A stretch of 64,000 nucleotides of DNA from Conchocele bisecta (Eukaryota > Mollusca > Bivalvia > Lucinida > Thyasiridae), in the NCBI GenBank assembly GCA_029237695.1, contig CM055279.1, positions 62,717,586 to 62,781,585 of the forward strand, in the 5' to 3' direction. How positions within the stretch are numbered: position 1 is the first letter of the stretch; each line of letters opens with the position of its first letter. Shown one piece after another: positions 10,744-22,019 of the stretch. The position numbers were made by a program, and so were the translations under genes. Below the pieces are notes generated by a model. The model did not search any database. It saw only the letters and a program-made list of their open reading frames with translations, and was not told where the DNA came from.

Positions 10744-11270
10744 AGGAGGAGGAGGAGCCACATACTTGTAGTGTTTCTGACAAGACTTTCACACAGAGTG
10801 GCGTCCTCAAACGGCACATGCTTGTACATACGGGGGATAGTCCACATACATGTAGTGTTTGTGACAAGACATTCGCACGCAGTAACAACCTGAAACAACA
10901 CATGGTTATACACACAGGGGATTGTCCCTATATATGCACTGTTTGTGACGAGACATTCACACAGAGTGGTAGCCTCAAACAGCACATGCTTATACACATG
11001 GTGGATCGTCCCCATACATGTAATTTTTGTGATAAGATATTCACACGTAGTGGCAACCTCAAAGGACACATGCTCATACATACGTGGGGTCGTTTCCATA
11101 AATGTATTGTTTGTGACAATACATTCACACAGCGTAGCAGCCTCAAACAGCACATGCTCATACATACGGGGGATCGTCCCCACACATGTAGTCTTTGTGA
11201 CAAGACATTCACACGTAGTGGCAGCCTCAAACAGCACATGCGCATACATATGGGGGGGTCGTTTCCATAA
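10744..11270 (+). CDS. Zinc-finger block 1: one degenerate and five intact C2H2 fingers
   Basis: The reading frame has no ATG before 10818 although finger sequence is in frame from about 10744. Intact fingers have C-x2-C-x12-H-x3-H with cores such as [68 protein letters not shown] and [17 protein letters not shown]. The block ends after [10 protein letters not shown] with TAA because the seven-G run at 11252-11258 shifts the frame by +1. One G fewer would give the normal HTGG/HMGG-RFHKC linker. Confidence 0.7.
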
Positions 11271-11439
11271 ATGTATTGTTTGTGACAAGACATTCTTACA
11301 GCGTAGCAGCCTCAAACAGCACATGCTCATACATACGGGGGATCGTCCCCACACATGTAGTCTTTGTGACAAGACATTCACACGTAGTGGCAGCCTCAAA
11401 CAGCACATGCGCATACATATGGGGGGGTCGTTTCCATAA
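11256..11439 (+). CDS. Zinc-finger block 2: two C2H2 fingers in a shifted frame
   Basis: Two fingers ([17 protein letters not shown] and [17 protein letters not shown]) are followed by the same [10 protein letters not shown] stop as block 1. The block is a tandem duplicate of the preceding two-finger unit: the seven-G runs at 11252-11258 and 11421-11427 are 169 bases apart, i.e. two 84-base fingers plus the inserted G. Confidence 0.65.
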
Positions 11440-12118
11440 ATGTATTGTTTGTGACAAGACATTCTCACAGCGTAGCAGCCTCAAACAGCACATGCTCATA
11501 CATACGGGGGATCGTCCCCATATATGTAGTCTTTGTGACAAGACATTCACACAGCGTAGCAGCCTCAAACAGCACATGCTCATACATACGGGGGTTCGTC
11601 CCCATACATGTAGTCTTTGTGACAAGACATTCACACGTAGTGGCAGCCTCAAACAGCACATGCTCATACATACCGGGGATCGTCCGTATACATGTAGTGT
11701 TTGTGACGTGACATTCACACAGAGTGGTAGCCTCAAACAGCACATGCTCATACATACAGGGGATCGTCCCCATACATGTAGTCTTTGTGACAAGACATTC
11801 GCACGTAGCGGTAGCCTCAAAAACCACGTGCTCATACATACGGGGGATCGTCCCCATACATGTAGTGTTTGTGACGAGACATTCACACGTAGTGGTAGCC
11901 TCAAACACCACATGCTCATACACACGGGGGATCGTCCCCATACATGTAGTCTTTGTGACAAGACATTCACACGTAGTGGCAGCCTCAAACAGCACATGCT
12001 CATACATACAGGGGGTCGTCCCCATACATGTAGCGTTTGTGAAAAGACATTCACACAGTGCAGTAGCCTCAAACTGCACAAGCTGATACATTCGGGGGAA
12101 CCATTACATCCACAGTAG
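11424..12118 (+). CDS. Zinc-finger block 3: eight C2H2 fingers and C-terminus
   Basis: This is the longest uninterrupted finger run. Eight fingers follow one another; the last ([15 protein letters not shown]) is the most diverged. The protein ends [11 protein letters not shown] with TAG at 12116. Predicted DNA-contact residues (helix -1, 2, 3, 6) are almost constant: Q/R at -1, G or S at 2, S at 3 and mostly Q at 6, with N or H in two fingers. The frame is open upstream to 11276 but there it reads out-of-frame finger DNA, so the true start of this block is the frameshift point. Confidence 0.75.
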
Positions 12119-12179
12119 CTCGAGAGACTATAAGTTCATCCACAGCCCGGATAGTAGCTCGAGAGATCTGGGGCCCGTT

Positions 12180-12722
12180 TCACTAAACTTCGTAAGACAA
12201 GGAAGTTCGCAAGTGCAGACTTTAATTTTAAAATAACATTTACAATGACAGCCACTAATGCAAAATAGTTCGTTGTTGTATTCACATGTAATTATGTGTG
12301 CATGCAGGTGCCAGATGGTAACGTCAGTTAGCCACGTTGATTTGATATGCAAATTAATATAAATCTTCATCCGCAGCTCGGATAGTAGATTGAGAGGCCG
12401 TACGTGCATCCACAACGCGAATCCGGTCCATACATGTTTGTGTGAAGCCATGCAGACTTTATCTTGGGACACCAGGGGCCGTTTCACTAAACTTTCTACG
12501 ACTAAGATGTTCGTATTACGAAGTGCAAAATTATGATAGTCTGTAAATTTCACATTAACAACATTTTCCCGTAAACATTTGATGGATTTACATTTATTGA
12601 GCATAGGATGCATATGCAGTCTATGCTCAATAAATGTAAATCCATCAATTGAAATTTCCAGACGATCATAAATTTGCACTTACGAACATTTTAGTCGTAG
12701 GAAGTTTAGTGAAACGGGCCCC
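12180..12722. mobile_element. Palindromic MITE family R
   Basis: 12472-12722 is an inverted repeat with ends GGGGCCGTTTCACTAAACTT and AAGTTTAGTGAAACGGGCCCC and a centre of GCTCAATAAATGTAAATCCATC facing its inverse. A second, half copy begins at 12172 (GGGGCCCGTTTCACTAAACT). No ORF of interest. Confidence 0.75.
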
Positions 12723-13359
12723 ATGTGTCCATCTGCAACCCTGATCGTTACAAGACATCCGCATACAGCAGCCGCCTTCATTATATTTATTATGCTTCAA
12801 TGTACTTTCTATGCGTTGCATTGGTCAATTATAAATCCTGATCATGTTGCCCAGTCTTAGCAATATTCCAATCTAAGTGTAATTACTTTACTTTCGACAT
12901 TAAGGTTACTTCTTTGACTGTACGGTTTCGCTGGTGGCATATGCATATGCTGGCATATGCTAGTTGCCAATATTATAGGTACTTTTTATCAATCGGGGGG
13001 GGGCATACAAATATAGAATATGTAAATAAAACAAACAAATTAATAACGATTTAGAAGGAACTATTTTGCGAGGTGAAGCGTAGTTCCTGCACTGACCAAT
13101 ATGAACTCGCGAGACGTCAATATGGAAAAAAAATATTGACATCTTGCGTTGCAGTGTGTTTCAATGGGCAACGAAAGTACGTAATCTATATAACATAATG
13201 CATGTTATTGAAACAAATTATTTGTAGGACCGAAGACCCAATGCTTGCAGTGGTTGACAGTAGAAAATATATGCACATGGACGCACTGTGTGTGACAGAA
13301 AATACCAGGCCAGTCAGAGTTCCAGATATACACCATGACTTCAACATAATTGCTTATTT
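12723..13359. other. No feature recognised
   Basis: AT-rich. The only structure is a short ATGCATATGC repeat near 12940-12960. No repeat shared with the rest of the window was noticed. Confidence 0.4.
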
Positions 13360-13635
13360 TTCTTTTACAACTGGATTATTGATTTTCTTCTTTACTAAAT
13401 AGGGAACAAATGTTAAAACAATATAACACACTTAAACATGCACTTATTTGAGCTGCAAGTAAGTGAATTTTCAACTTTATGACAGTATTTTCGCTGCTCA
13501 GTTTGAAAACCAATGCCTATTTTCACATTGCTGTGCGTATTTCGTACTCGCACCTTGATACTCAATGCGTATTCAGCTGAAATAATTGCACAAAAGACAC
13601 CAATACGCACCCAATCCGGAGCTCTGAGACCAGTA
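13360..13635 (+). repeat. Dispersed duplication (partner at 9540-10110)
   Basis: It shares GATTATTGATTTTCTTC, TTTCACATTGCTGTGCGTAT and CTCAATGCGTATTCAGCTG with the partner. This copy carries no family G element. Confidence 0.65.
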
Positions 13636-13754
13636 ACAAGTTTATCAGACAAGACTAAGAAACTCATAGGAATTCATAGGATTCCGAGATCTTGTCATTT
13701 TCCTCAATTATATCATGTTTTGGCATTTGGTCGTAAATATCTGTAGCTTTATGA

Positions 13755-14165
13755 TCCCATGTCACGCCACATTGCATGTCCACCCACAGTAGGTGGCAGA
13801 TGGGAGCATGCGTTGGGTAATTTAATGATCGGGATTCATCCTTACACGAATCCCGACCAGAGAATGGTTCGGCCCTCAGATAGGTTTTTGGCATTTTTGT
13901 ATGCGAGAGTTGAATTTGGTTATACCCCTTATTCGAATCCTATTACTTTAGGGGAATGGGCCATGTGACTTTGGTGTGTATGGACCTGGCATCAGGTCAG
14001 GTTATTCTAATTGTTGGATGGAATAATTATGTATTTATTTCGATGTAAATATTCCTTTGTGATCTCCACCCCCTCCCCCCCCCTGCATGTGGGATCGAAC
14101 CAGTTGGCCAGGATTTAAATGGCCTTAACTGTTGATAAGCAGTTAAACACCATTAAACAAACAAA
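13755..14165 (+). mobile_element. SINE/MITE-like family D, long copy
   Basis: Ordered blocks are GGTGGCAGATGGGAGCATGC, GATCGGGATTCATCCTTACA, a block near 13925 with CCCCTTATTCGAATCC, CCTGGCATCAGGTCAGG and GATCGAACCAGTTGGCCAGG. It ends AACTGTTGATAAGCAGTTAA and CAAA units. 34500-34745 and 15360-15665 share the same order. Confidence 0.7.
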
Positions 14166-14375
14166 CCACCCATTACCATACCCATTATCCGTTTCACGCA
14201 CCAGGTATTCCGACCGACATTGCCATCTTGGATGTATTACTTTTAAAGTAGTAATTTATTGACCTTACATTTTTTCACTTAGTGACCTCTGTGAAATTAT
14301 AATTAATTATTACTAAATAGTATTGGCCACTTCTTCTTTGTCCATACAAATTGAAGTGTGATTTGATGTCAGATC

Positions 14376-15310
14376 ATGATGTTATTATGTCAACGTGCTG
14401 TGCTGTCGTGTCAAAACTTACCATGTGCTGTCTACTCTGCATTATATCTTGCCAACTCGCCATGCTGTCTTGTCCAAATGTTAGCATGTACTGTTCATTG
14501 TATATTATATCTTGTCAACTCGCCATGTTGTCTTGTCAACATAGTATCATGTAATGTCCATTGTGCATTTTATCTTGCCAATTGACCATGTTATCTTGCG
14601 CAATTCGTATACGTTGCCCATTATGAATTATATTTTGTCAATTCAACATGTTAGCTTGTCCGCAGCGTGACATGGGTTGTCCACTTTCCGTTATATTGTG
14701 CCATTTCAACATTTTATAACGTCCACATATTAGTATGTGCTGTCCATTGTGCGTTACATTTTGTTCAGTCGTCATACTATATTGTCAACACATTGGCATG
14801 TGCTGTCCACTGTACATTATATCGTGTCCAGTCATCATCTTGTCTTGTCCATACATTATGATGTGCTGTCCACTGTACATTATATCTTGTCCAATCGTCA
14901 TGTCATCTTGTCCAGGCGTCATGTCATCTTGTCCAGACGTCATGTCATGTTGTCCAATCGTCATGTCATCTTGTCCAATTGTCATGCCATCTTGATAACA
15001 TGCACAGTGGACAGCACATGATACTATTTGGACATAACAACATGGCGACTTGACAAGATAACATGCACAGTGGACAGCGCATGATAATATTTGGACAAGA
15101 CAGCATGGCGACTTGACAAGATAACATGTACAGTGGACAGCACATGCTAATATTTGGACAAGACAACATGGCGAGCTGATAAGATAACATGCACAGTGGA
15201 CAGCACATGCTAATATTTAGACAATACAACATGGCGAGCTGATAAGATAGCATGCACTTTGTGCAGCACATGATACGTTTTGACTGAACAGCATAGCATG
15301 TTGACATGAT
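14376..15310. repeat. ~62-bp satellite array in two inverted halves
   Basis: From about 15000 to 15310 a 62-bp unit (GGACAAGACAGCATGGCGAC, then ATAACATGCACAGTGGACAG, then CATGATAATATTT) repeats about five times. From 14376 to 14995 degenerate units in the reverse orientation (CATGTTGTCTTGTC, TGTGCTGTCCACTGTACATT) repeat about ten times. The halves could pair as a long stem. The many short ORFs on both strands come from the repeat. Confidence 0.8.
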
Positions 15311-15359
15311 AGCTCATGTATTGACGTCATATCACACATGTCGTGTACATGAGACAGTT

Positions 15360-15665
15360 TGGGCGTTCCATATTCACATACGTCTTTGACATTTTGTATG
15401 TGACAGTTGAATCTATACCCCTTATGTGAGTATTACGATTATTCGTAATCCTCTTTTAGGGGAAGTGGCTTTGGTGTGGTATGCACCTGGCACCAGGTCA
15501 TGCTATTCTAATTTCTGGGCTGAATATATCTGTTCTCTATGTCAATATTCCTTTCTGATTTTGGGATTTCCCCCAAAAGCAGCAGTTTAAAATAGGATCG
15601 AACCAATTTGCCCTTTCTCACATTACATTAGCTGTTGATAGGCCGTTAAACACCAATAGCCAAAT
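15360..15665 (+). mobile_element. SINE/MITE-like family D, short copy
   Basis: Blocks ATACCCCTTATGTGAGTATT, CACCTGGCACCAGGTCATGC and TTCTGATTTTGGGATTTCCC occur in the same order as at 13755 and 28050, ending TTGATAGGCCGTTAAACACC. Confidence 0.65.
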
Positions 15666-16254
15666 CAAACCGTTGCGTGTTGATAATAACCAAAGCAAAC
15701 CGTTGCGTGATGATAGTATTTAACCAGTTGGAGGTACAACCCTGTGATTACCTACTAATACTGAAATGTTAATGTACTATATGATATGTATGCATTTGGG
15801 AGCTTAATTAAAGTAAACATGGAAACTATAGCATACTACAAAGTATATATATTTGAAACAAAAACAATCACAATCTCGGTTGCGGCAACGTAAACATATT
15901 GTGGTGGCCATGTTGAATTTGAGTACCAAGACGTTGAGAGGTTATAAATGTTGAATTTAAGCACCATATAAAGCAATCACAGTGCCCAACCCAACATGGC
16001 ACGCCTACCCAATTTAGCATATTGGCGCTCCCGGTAGAACATGTATGGAAAATGGTGTAAATGGCGGCCATTTTTAAATGTCTCGTCTTTATCTCCACCA
16101 CTTGATAGCTGAGGTCGGGGTGTCACAATAATGTTTACAGTCGTTGAAATTATATTGATATCCAACTTGGTTACAGAGCTATAGACAAGACCCTTTAATC
16201 GATGGCGGCCATCTTGGATTTCACAACGGCGGAAGAACACCAGGAAAATGTAAT
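15666..16254. other. No gene; two short GGCGGCCAT motifs
   Basis: AAATGGCGGCCATTT occurs near 16058 and GATGGCGGCCATCTTGG near 16203. These match the motif of the 2870-3700 array and the 58 kb repeats. No coding evidence. Confidence 0.4.
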
Positions 16255-16605
16255 GAGTTTTCATCCATTAATCAAGTATGATTCAGGATTGTGTACTCCA
16301 CACTTTTGTATGACATTTATTAATTGATGTACAACATGTTACAGTGTAACCTCTCTAAACCAGACACCCTGGGAGGCCCACCGACACAGACAAACGACTT
16401 CTTGAAGACACGCGTCTTTGCTTTGTGATCATGAACAGATATTATCATCCGAGATAAAGGGCAATAAACACGTCAAGTTATCAAAATTAATCACAACTAA
16501 CATTTCCCTGTGTTCGGTTTACAGAGGTTTCACTGTATTACGTTTATCGATTTCTCTCAAGCATTTGACAAGGTATGGAGAATTGAACTATCATGGCTTC
16601 TCATT
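16255..16605 (+). pseudogene. Reverse transcriptase remnant, first half (copy of 4140-4510)
   Basis: It repeats 4140-4510, including a pogo/Tigger-like MITE at 16342-16535 flanked by TA. Then FIDFSQAFDKVWRIELSWLL is encoded from about 16541; here the motif keeps the usual Asp after AF that the first copy has as Asn. The match stops at 16605, where TTAGTCGGCTAA sequences begin; the second half resumes at 21466. Confidence 0.7.
16342..16535 (+). mobile_element. pogo/Tigger-like MITE family E, copy 2
   Basis: The ends are CAGTGTAACCTCTCTAAACC and GGTTTACAGAGGTTTCACTG, with TA on both sides. It is 29 bases shorter than copy 1 because the inner GACACCC hairpin is truncated. Confidence 0.8.
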
Positions 16606-19600
16606 AGTCGGCTAAACCTTTGGTTAGCCGACTAAGCGAAATATAAGACGACGTCAAATAATCTGTCATATATATAACACAATTTACATCAGTTTTATAG
16701 TGAGCATAAACATTATTATCAATGTAATTGGGTGTGTTGTGGGGACGGGCGCGGGGCCACTTATTTATGTTTTAATACACGCATTAGTTGTCGCCGTTTG
16801 TCTGTTAGCCTACATGAATTTGTGACACTTTTTATGAAACACATTTGCACTTTTTTGCATTATTGACACACATATCTTCAATATTAATGAAAACCGGCAA
16901 TCTCCCGTAACAATCTTTGATGTACTCGTAAAACTAATTTGTTATTATCTGACAATCCCTGCAGGTAAACAAATCGGCGTGTTTATTAAAATTACACACG
17001 TGCGAAATGAATTCTTATTGCACGGAAGCGGCGAAATCCTTTGATCTCCGCAGTGTGCTAACTGCCGGAGATCACTGTCTAGACCTGTCTGGCCCACTTC
17101 CCCCGTGTGTTAATTCACGGAGATACACTGCCTAGCGTGTGTTATATGCTTGAGATTAACGTCTATTATACATGTCAGGATAACCTGCGCATGCGTAAAT
17201 ATCAGCAATCAATTAAGTAGAGCAATATCGGTGCGTAACCTTTAACCACTGATAACATGGCCCATTCATGATTGACAGGCTACAAGTGACTGGGCGACTT
17301 TCGGACCGATACCCCGAATATGAAGTTTCATGGCGCTGTGTTACGAACATACAAAAATACTATTAATTAGTGCTATGAAAATGCCAATAACACTAACAGC
17401 TCGTGGAATGATATAATTGTTATAGAACCACGAACACCGTAGTCACTGATCAAGCAGCGCATGTGTGCATGCTGTGTGGGTTATACACTGATTGCATGCA
17501 AACGTAGTAATCCAGCTTCGGTAAGATTGTGAACCTGATAACAGACGCCTGTTATATTTTTGTCACTTTTAACTGGTCAAGTGACCACAGCGTATTGAGG
17601 ACATGTCTGCGGAAATGTAAATAAAAGTGGGGTACCCAAGAGGAATGGCTGGAATTAAATTGTGTAATTATAGTATTTGTATTAAACTTAAAATAAATTC
17701 GACAACATATATAATTTTATCTTAGGCTTTCGACCTATCCGTGCAATAAATTAGTTACATAATGTCGTCTCGTTGAATATGGTTAGTTAACAGCACGTGG
17801 GGGAATTTAAGGCGGCCGAAATACGTCTCGCCTAGCGGCTCGACGATTTCCGGCCCCCTAAATTCCCTCCATGCGCTGTTAACTAACCATATTCGACTCG
17901 AACACATTATCTAACTTATACGTATTTGGTGGCCACGGCCATTGCTTAGCCCGCCAAGGTAGTAAACAAAACAAACACTGATTGACGGACTGGCACACGA
18001 ACACACAGGCATATGTTTTCCGTTTTGCTACTGGACACAAATAATAGCAGTTATCGTATTTATCGCATCGCCGTATTTCGCTGATATTGCGACATATCGA
18101 CACTATCGGGAGAACAAATGTTTCGCTATAATTATCCGCGAAATATAGCAATTGTTACATAGTGTATATCTGGCCATACGTTACATTGTTGGTTCTTGTT
18201 ATAATAATCAACACTTGTAATCTTTAATTCTTTATTGTCATATATTCTCAACGACCTGACTCGCTCTAATCCATTATAGTAACTCTCTTTCTCTCACACA
18301 CCACATTGCATCGTATGCTGGAATGATCCCGTGACATTTCCCTGTTACCGTATATACCATATTAGAATACCATATTTAACCTATAACATATACCCCTATA
18401 CCCCTTTATGATTTGTCCTCAAATCATCGAAGTCATTATGCAATCTCTAATATTTGGAATAAGTCACGTTATCTCATTTGTTTACCCAGAAAATGACGCA
18501 TGCAACAACTGTTTAGTTATCTTAATCTCGAATTTACATGCATACAATTCTCCAAATGTTCTACTACATGTCAACAACAAATATTACTAAAATAATTATT
18601 TAAGTACACCATCAGTTCATTTTAGTTATATAGACATAACATATAATAGTAGTTCATTTGATATAACATAACAGGTACATACGTGTATTTTCATACCGCA
18701 TTCTAATCGAAATGTTGTCAATATTTCATTTTATCAAGAATGGTACACTCAAAACATGATTTAGACAACATATTCTATCATATGATTATGTATTTTGCAT
18801 CGAATATTTGATACGTATAGGTACATATAGCTAGTACGTACCCGTATTTATCAAAATCCTAAATGCATGTAAATATTTTAATCATTTTCGTTTTTGAAAT
18901 TGATATTCCGATATTCACAAGTGCATGTTGCAATCAGGCACCTATATATATCATCATATTTAATGATTATTTGTTCCTTTGTCAAAACCTTTTTCAAAAA
19001 CAATTGTTTTTACGTTTAAGTCTTTAAGTTTTAATGATAATGCTTTGTTTCATGCCTACTTAACATTTGTCTTTATGATAAACTATCATTTGAACCAACT
19101 ATATTTTATGCACTGATAATTTTCTAAGAAACTCCCAATGAAGCAATACATATACATGTAATATGCAGCACTTCATAATTCGTAAGAATTTTTACAAACA
19201 TAGTCAACATGTATACATATGATGATACGTGAAACAGTACTCTCATACCACAAATCCTGTCCATAATAAATCTGATTAATAATACAATATGATACAAATG
19301 TACGTACAACTATTTGAGAATTTTGTTATGTTGCCTCCTGTCTTATTCATGCCAGTTTTACGACATATCATAACACCAGAATCGTTATTAATGCAATATC
19401 TAATCAATAATGCGTATTTTTCAGGCAATAAATGTCTCCGTTGCGATTGCTTCTTCCATTTATTTCTTGAAAACGCAATAACTATTTCTAATTACGTTTG
19501 CGAACCCGTAATATTTTTTATGAAATTTAACACTACAAATATGCTGATGTCTGATGTACAAGAGACTATGAAATACACCATCACATTGACACCAAATGTA

Positions 19601-21465
19601 TTTTTAAAAGTGATTATATATTGCATTCCAGTTCACCGTCTCTCCACATGAATTCAGAACAACGATAATGATATATCCATATCTATGAAACATCAATCAC
19701 CATACTCAAATCTACAAAAATACTTGTGAACATGTAAGTTTTAGTACAATACAAATTACATGGCCGCGTGAAATTTGTTATAACCGCCACCATGAAAAGC
19801 AGCCTCGTGACCTTTTAATTTCACTGGATTCCCCAGCGGAAAACAACTAAACAAAGTGAACCGTGCGGCATGTTTTAATGTTGCCTGCACATGAGAAACA
19901 CAGGCATAGGCTGGAAGTACTTAGTGTAGTTCTGGATCAATGGTACCGTAAATCTCTACGACAACCTGATAATGACGTTGAATGTTGCAGCTTATGTATA
20001 TATGAATACATATATATTAAAATACATACGTCATCTTAAGTCTGCCAGTCCTCTGTTAATGGTTTAAATTGCACAAAACAGTTTGTTTATGCGAAGGGCC
20101 TATTTTTACATATACTGACACACGCATGTCTCGTGTAATAGCATAGTAATTTAAAATTGTTTATGAATTTTCTCCCTTCTGATCGCACAGGGCCGTCAAC
20201 ATAACACAATACAGGTTGTATGCACGTTTGTGAACTTAACGACTGAACTGGCTCAAATGACTTGCTTGTTTTTCTGTTTTGTACACTTTTTCGTCAAACA
20301 ATACTTTTTTTTTTTTTTTTTTTTATGTGATATAAAATACGCATTGTTCCATTTTTTTTTCTCGGCAACCTGCGGATTTGACGTCACAATCCACATGTTT
20401 CAAGAAACAATTTGGATCAAAGCAAACCTACCTCACCCAATTTTCAGTTTATACTATAATTCTGTCAACATTCGCTTGTACTCGATTTAAAAACAAAAAT
20501 GGCTTCTCATGTATGTGCACTGTTTATAGTAATTTCCCCGCTATAATGTATGCTGGAATACCATATTTAACCTATAACACAATGTACTCGGAGAGGTAGC
20601 TGGGACCATATAATTAAAATAATAATTTCTTCACGTACCTATTGTCATGCACATACCGTTATCCGACGTGCTGGGAATCATTAATACATGTGCACACTCG
20701 AAGAAAAACACGCCCATCTGCATCACACTGGCGCGACACTGCGATATATGTAGTCGGCGTTTTGTGTATCAATTGGACATCAAATAAAGACCGCGACAAC
20801 GTCACTCACTCTAAGTCGTCATGTCTCGGCAGTTCTTTTGGGACGGCGAGAACAGCCGAGGACATGCGACAATGAACAACACTGTGTATGGCAGTTTGTA
20901 CGGCAATGTACGAATGAGTTGCACGATTGGTGCGAGAAGACCTTTGACGGCGAGAATTTTTTTGTAGGCACTTTCAGACATTATGCGAGGTATGACAACA
21001 TGTGTTTGACTTCAGACGACATATGGCGACATCTCTTCCAAATACCCCCGCATGGGGCTAATAATGTAATGTACTAGGATATAAAAGCAATACGTTCATG
21101 GTTGAATCGGTGTTTTCATTGTGATTTTAAGGACAGAGTAAATATTTGTAAAAACTATTTGTTTTTATGTTTTCCTGACGCTTAATGCGCTTTCTGACGC
21201 TTTTATAGTTTATTGTACATGTAGCTTTTTAGTGCGACCGTCATTTTCAAGCGGCAGCAGGAGGGGTTTCCCCGAGGATTCCCAGACCTTGACCTTCGAA
21301 TGAAGTTAGCCGACTAAGTTTAGTCGACTAACCATAGTCGGCTAAAAAAATCGTTCGTGAAATGAAAACATGTCAACAAGTTTAGTCGACTATTGTTAGT
21401 CGACTAAACTTAGTTTAGTCAGCTAAAAGTTTAGCCGACTAACGGAGGTTCGTGAAATAGGCTAC
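16606..21465. mobile_element. Large insertion bounded by TTAGTCGGCTAA palindromes
   Basis: This 4.86-kb block separates the two halves of a repeat that is continuous at 4140-5050. The left edge reads TTAGTCGGCTAAACC and its inverse GGTTAGCCGACTAA. The right edge (21305-21445) has several TTAGTCGACTAA-type palindromes. Relative to the 4 kb copy about 120 bases are missing at the join. The interior is AT-rich; I see no transposase or other known protein. An ORF at 20838-21077 (79 residues, contains WQFVRQC and DDIWRHLF) is not recognised. The block may be one element or several. Confidence 0.5.
17773..17899. repeat. Long hairpin
   Basis: GAATATGGTTAGTTAACAGC and GGGGGAATTTAAGG on the left pair with CCCCCTAAATTCCC and GCTGTTAACTAACCATATTC on the right. 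The loop is about 40 bases and GC-rich. Confidence 0.75.
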
Positions 21466-21944
21466 TGGTGAATTCCCATTCAGCTACATGCAGATGATAC
21501 TGCATAAACAAGTGTTCGTCTTGTAACCGGCGCAAGTTTTTTAGACGTACATGTAAACTGTGTTTATGCGATAGCTCTTAGTTGAGCTGGTGAGTTGCAC
21601 CTCGCAATGAAACAAGTGCATGTTTCGACGTAAAACTGTTTTATTATATTAACAATTGACACTATAGTTCGCGTAGAAGATGAAACAAGTTTCGAAACGA
21701 GTCAGTTCTGCGTTTACTTATTGTTATACGGTGAAACCTCTCTAAACCGGACACCAATAAATCACATGTGATCTTGTGTTCATGAGTTTCCTTGTCATTT
21801 ATCTGATGTGATAATGTCTGTTCGCCATTGCAGAGCACAGATATATGGCTCCGAATGATCACATGTCTGATTTACAGTGAAATCTCTCTAAGCCGGACAC
21901 CCTGGGGACCTCCCAGGGTGTCCGGTTTAGAGAGGTTTCAATGT
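21466..21944 (+). pseudogene. Reverse transcriptase remnant, second half, with two family E ends
   Basis: GAATTCCCATTCAGCTACATG encodes IQLHADDTA, the ADD box, as at 4636. The match to 4620-5050 continues to about 21905. A family E end begins at 21729, and 21875-21944 is a 70-bp hairpin of family E (CAGTGAAATCTCTCTAAGCC to GGTTTAGAGAGGTTTCAATG). Confidence 0.65.
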
Positions 21945-22019
21945 GCATTAACATACATTGCAACAATCTAAAGTGATCATAGTATTTGGTATATCTAAAC
22001 ACAGTAACTATAACTTCCG

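Larger units (their letters stand above)
10682..12118 (+). pseudogene. C2H2 zinc-finger array gene, frame-disrupted
   Basis: About 17 Krueppel-type finger units of 28 residues (84 bases) run head to tail, joined by H-T-G-D-R-P-H linkers. The first ATG (10682) opens a finger (HKCTACDKTFLK) that stops at TGA after 20 residues. The second unit (10750-10815) has Ser for the second Cys (CSVSDK). Five normal fingers follow to 11270, two in the next frame to 11439, and eight in the third frame to 12118. Each frame change occurs at a run of seven G. Such proteins bind DNA in the nucleus. No other domain (KRAB, SCAN, BTB) is visible and no intron is evident, so a tandem-duplicated or retroposed gene is possible. 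Either it is a decayed gene, or the assembly has indels in homopolymers. Confidence 0.75.

Noticed and set aside
10611..12091. Long minus-strand ORFs of up to 285 codons ([19 protein letters not shown] repeats)
   Set aside because: They are the reverse-complement shadow of the plus-strand C2H2 zinc-finger repeats.
14351..15307. Cys-rich short proteins (MCCPLC, SCPIVMSSCP repeats) on both strands
   Set aside because: They are produced by the 62-bp satellite repeat in all frames.
19289..19651. 120-codon plus-strand ORF
   Set aside because: AT-rich, no recognisable domain, no supporting splice signals; chance ORF is the simpler reading.
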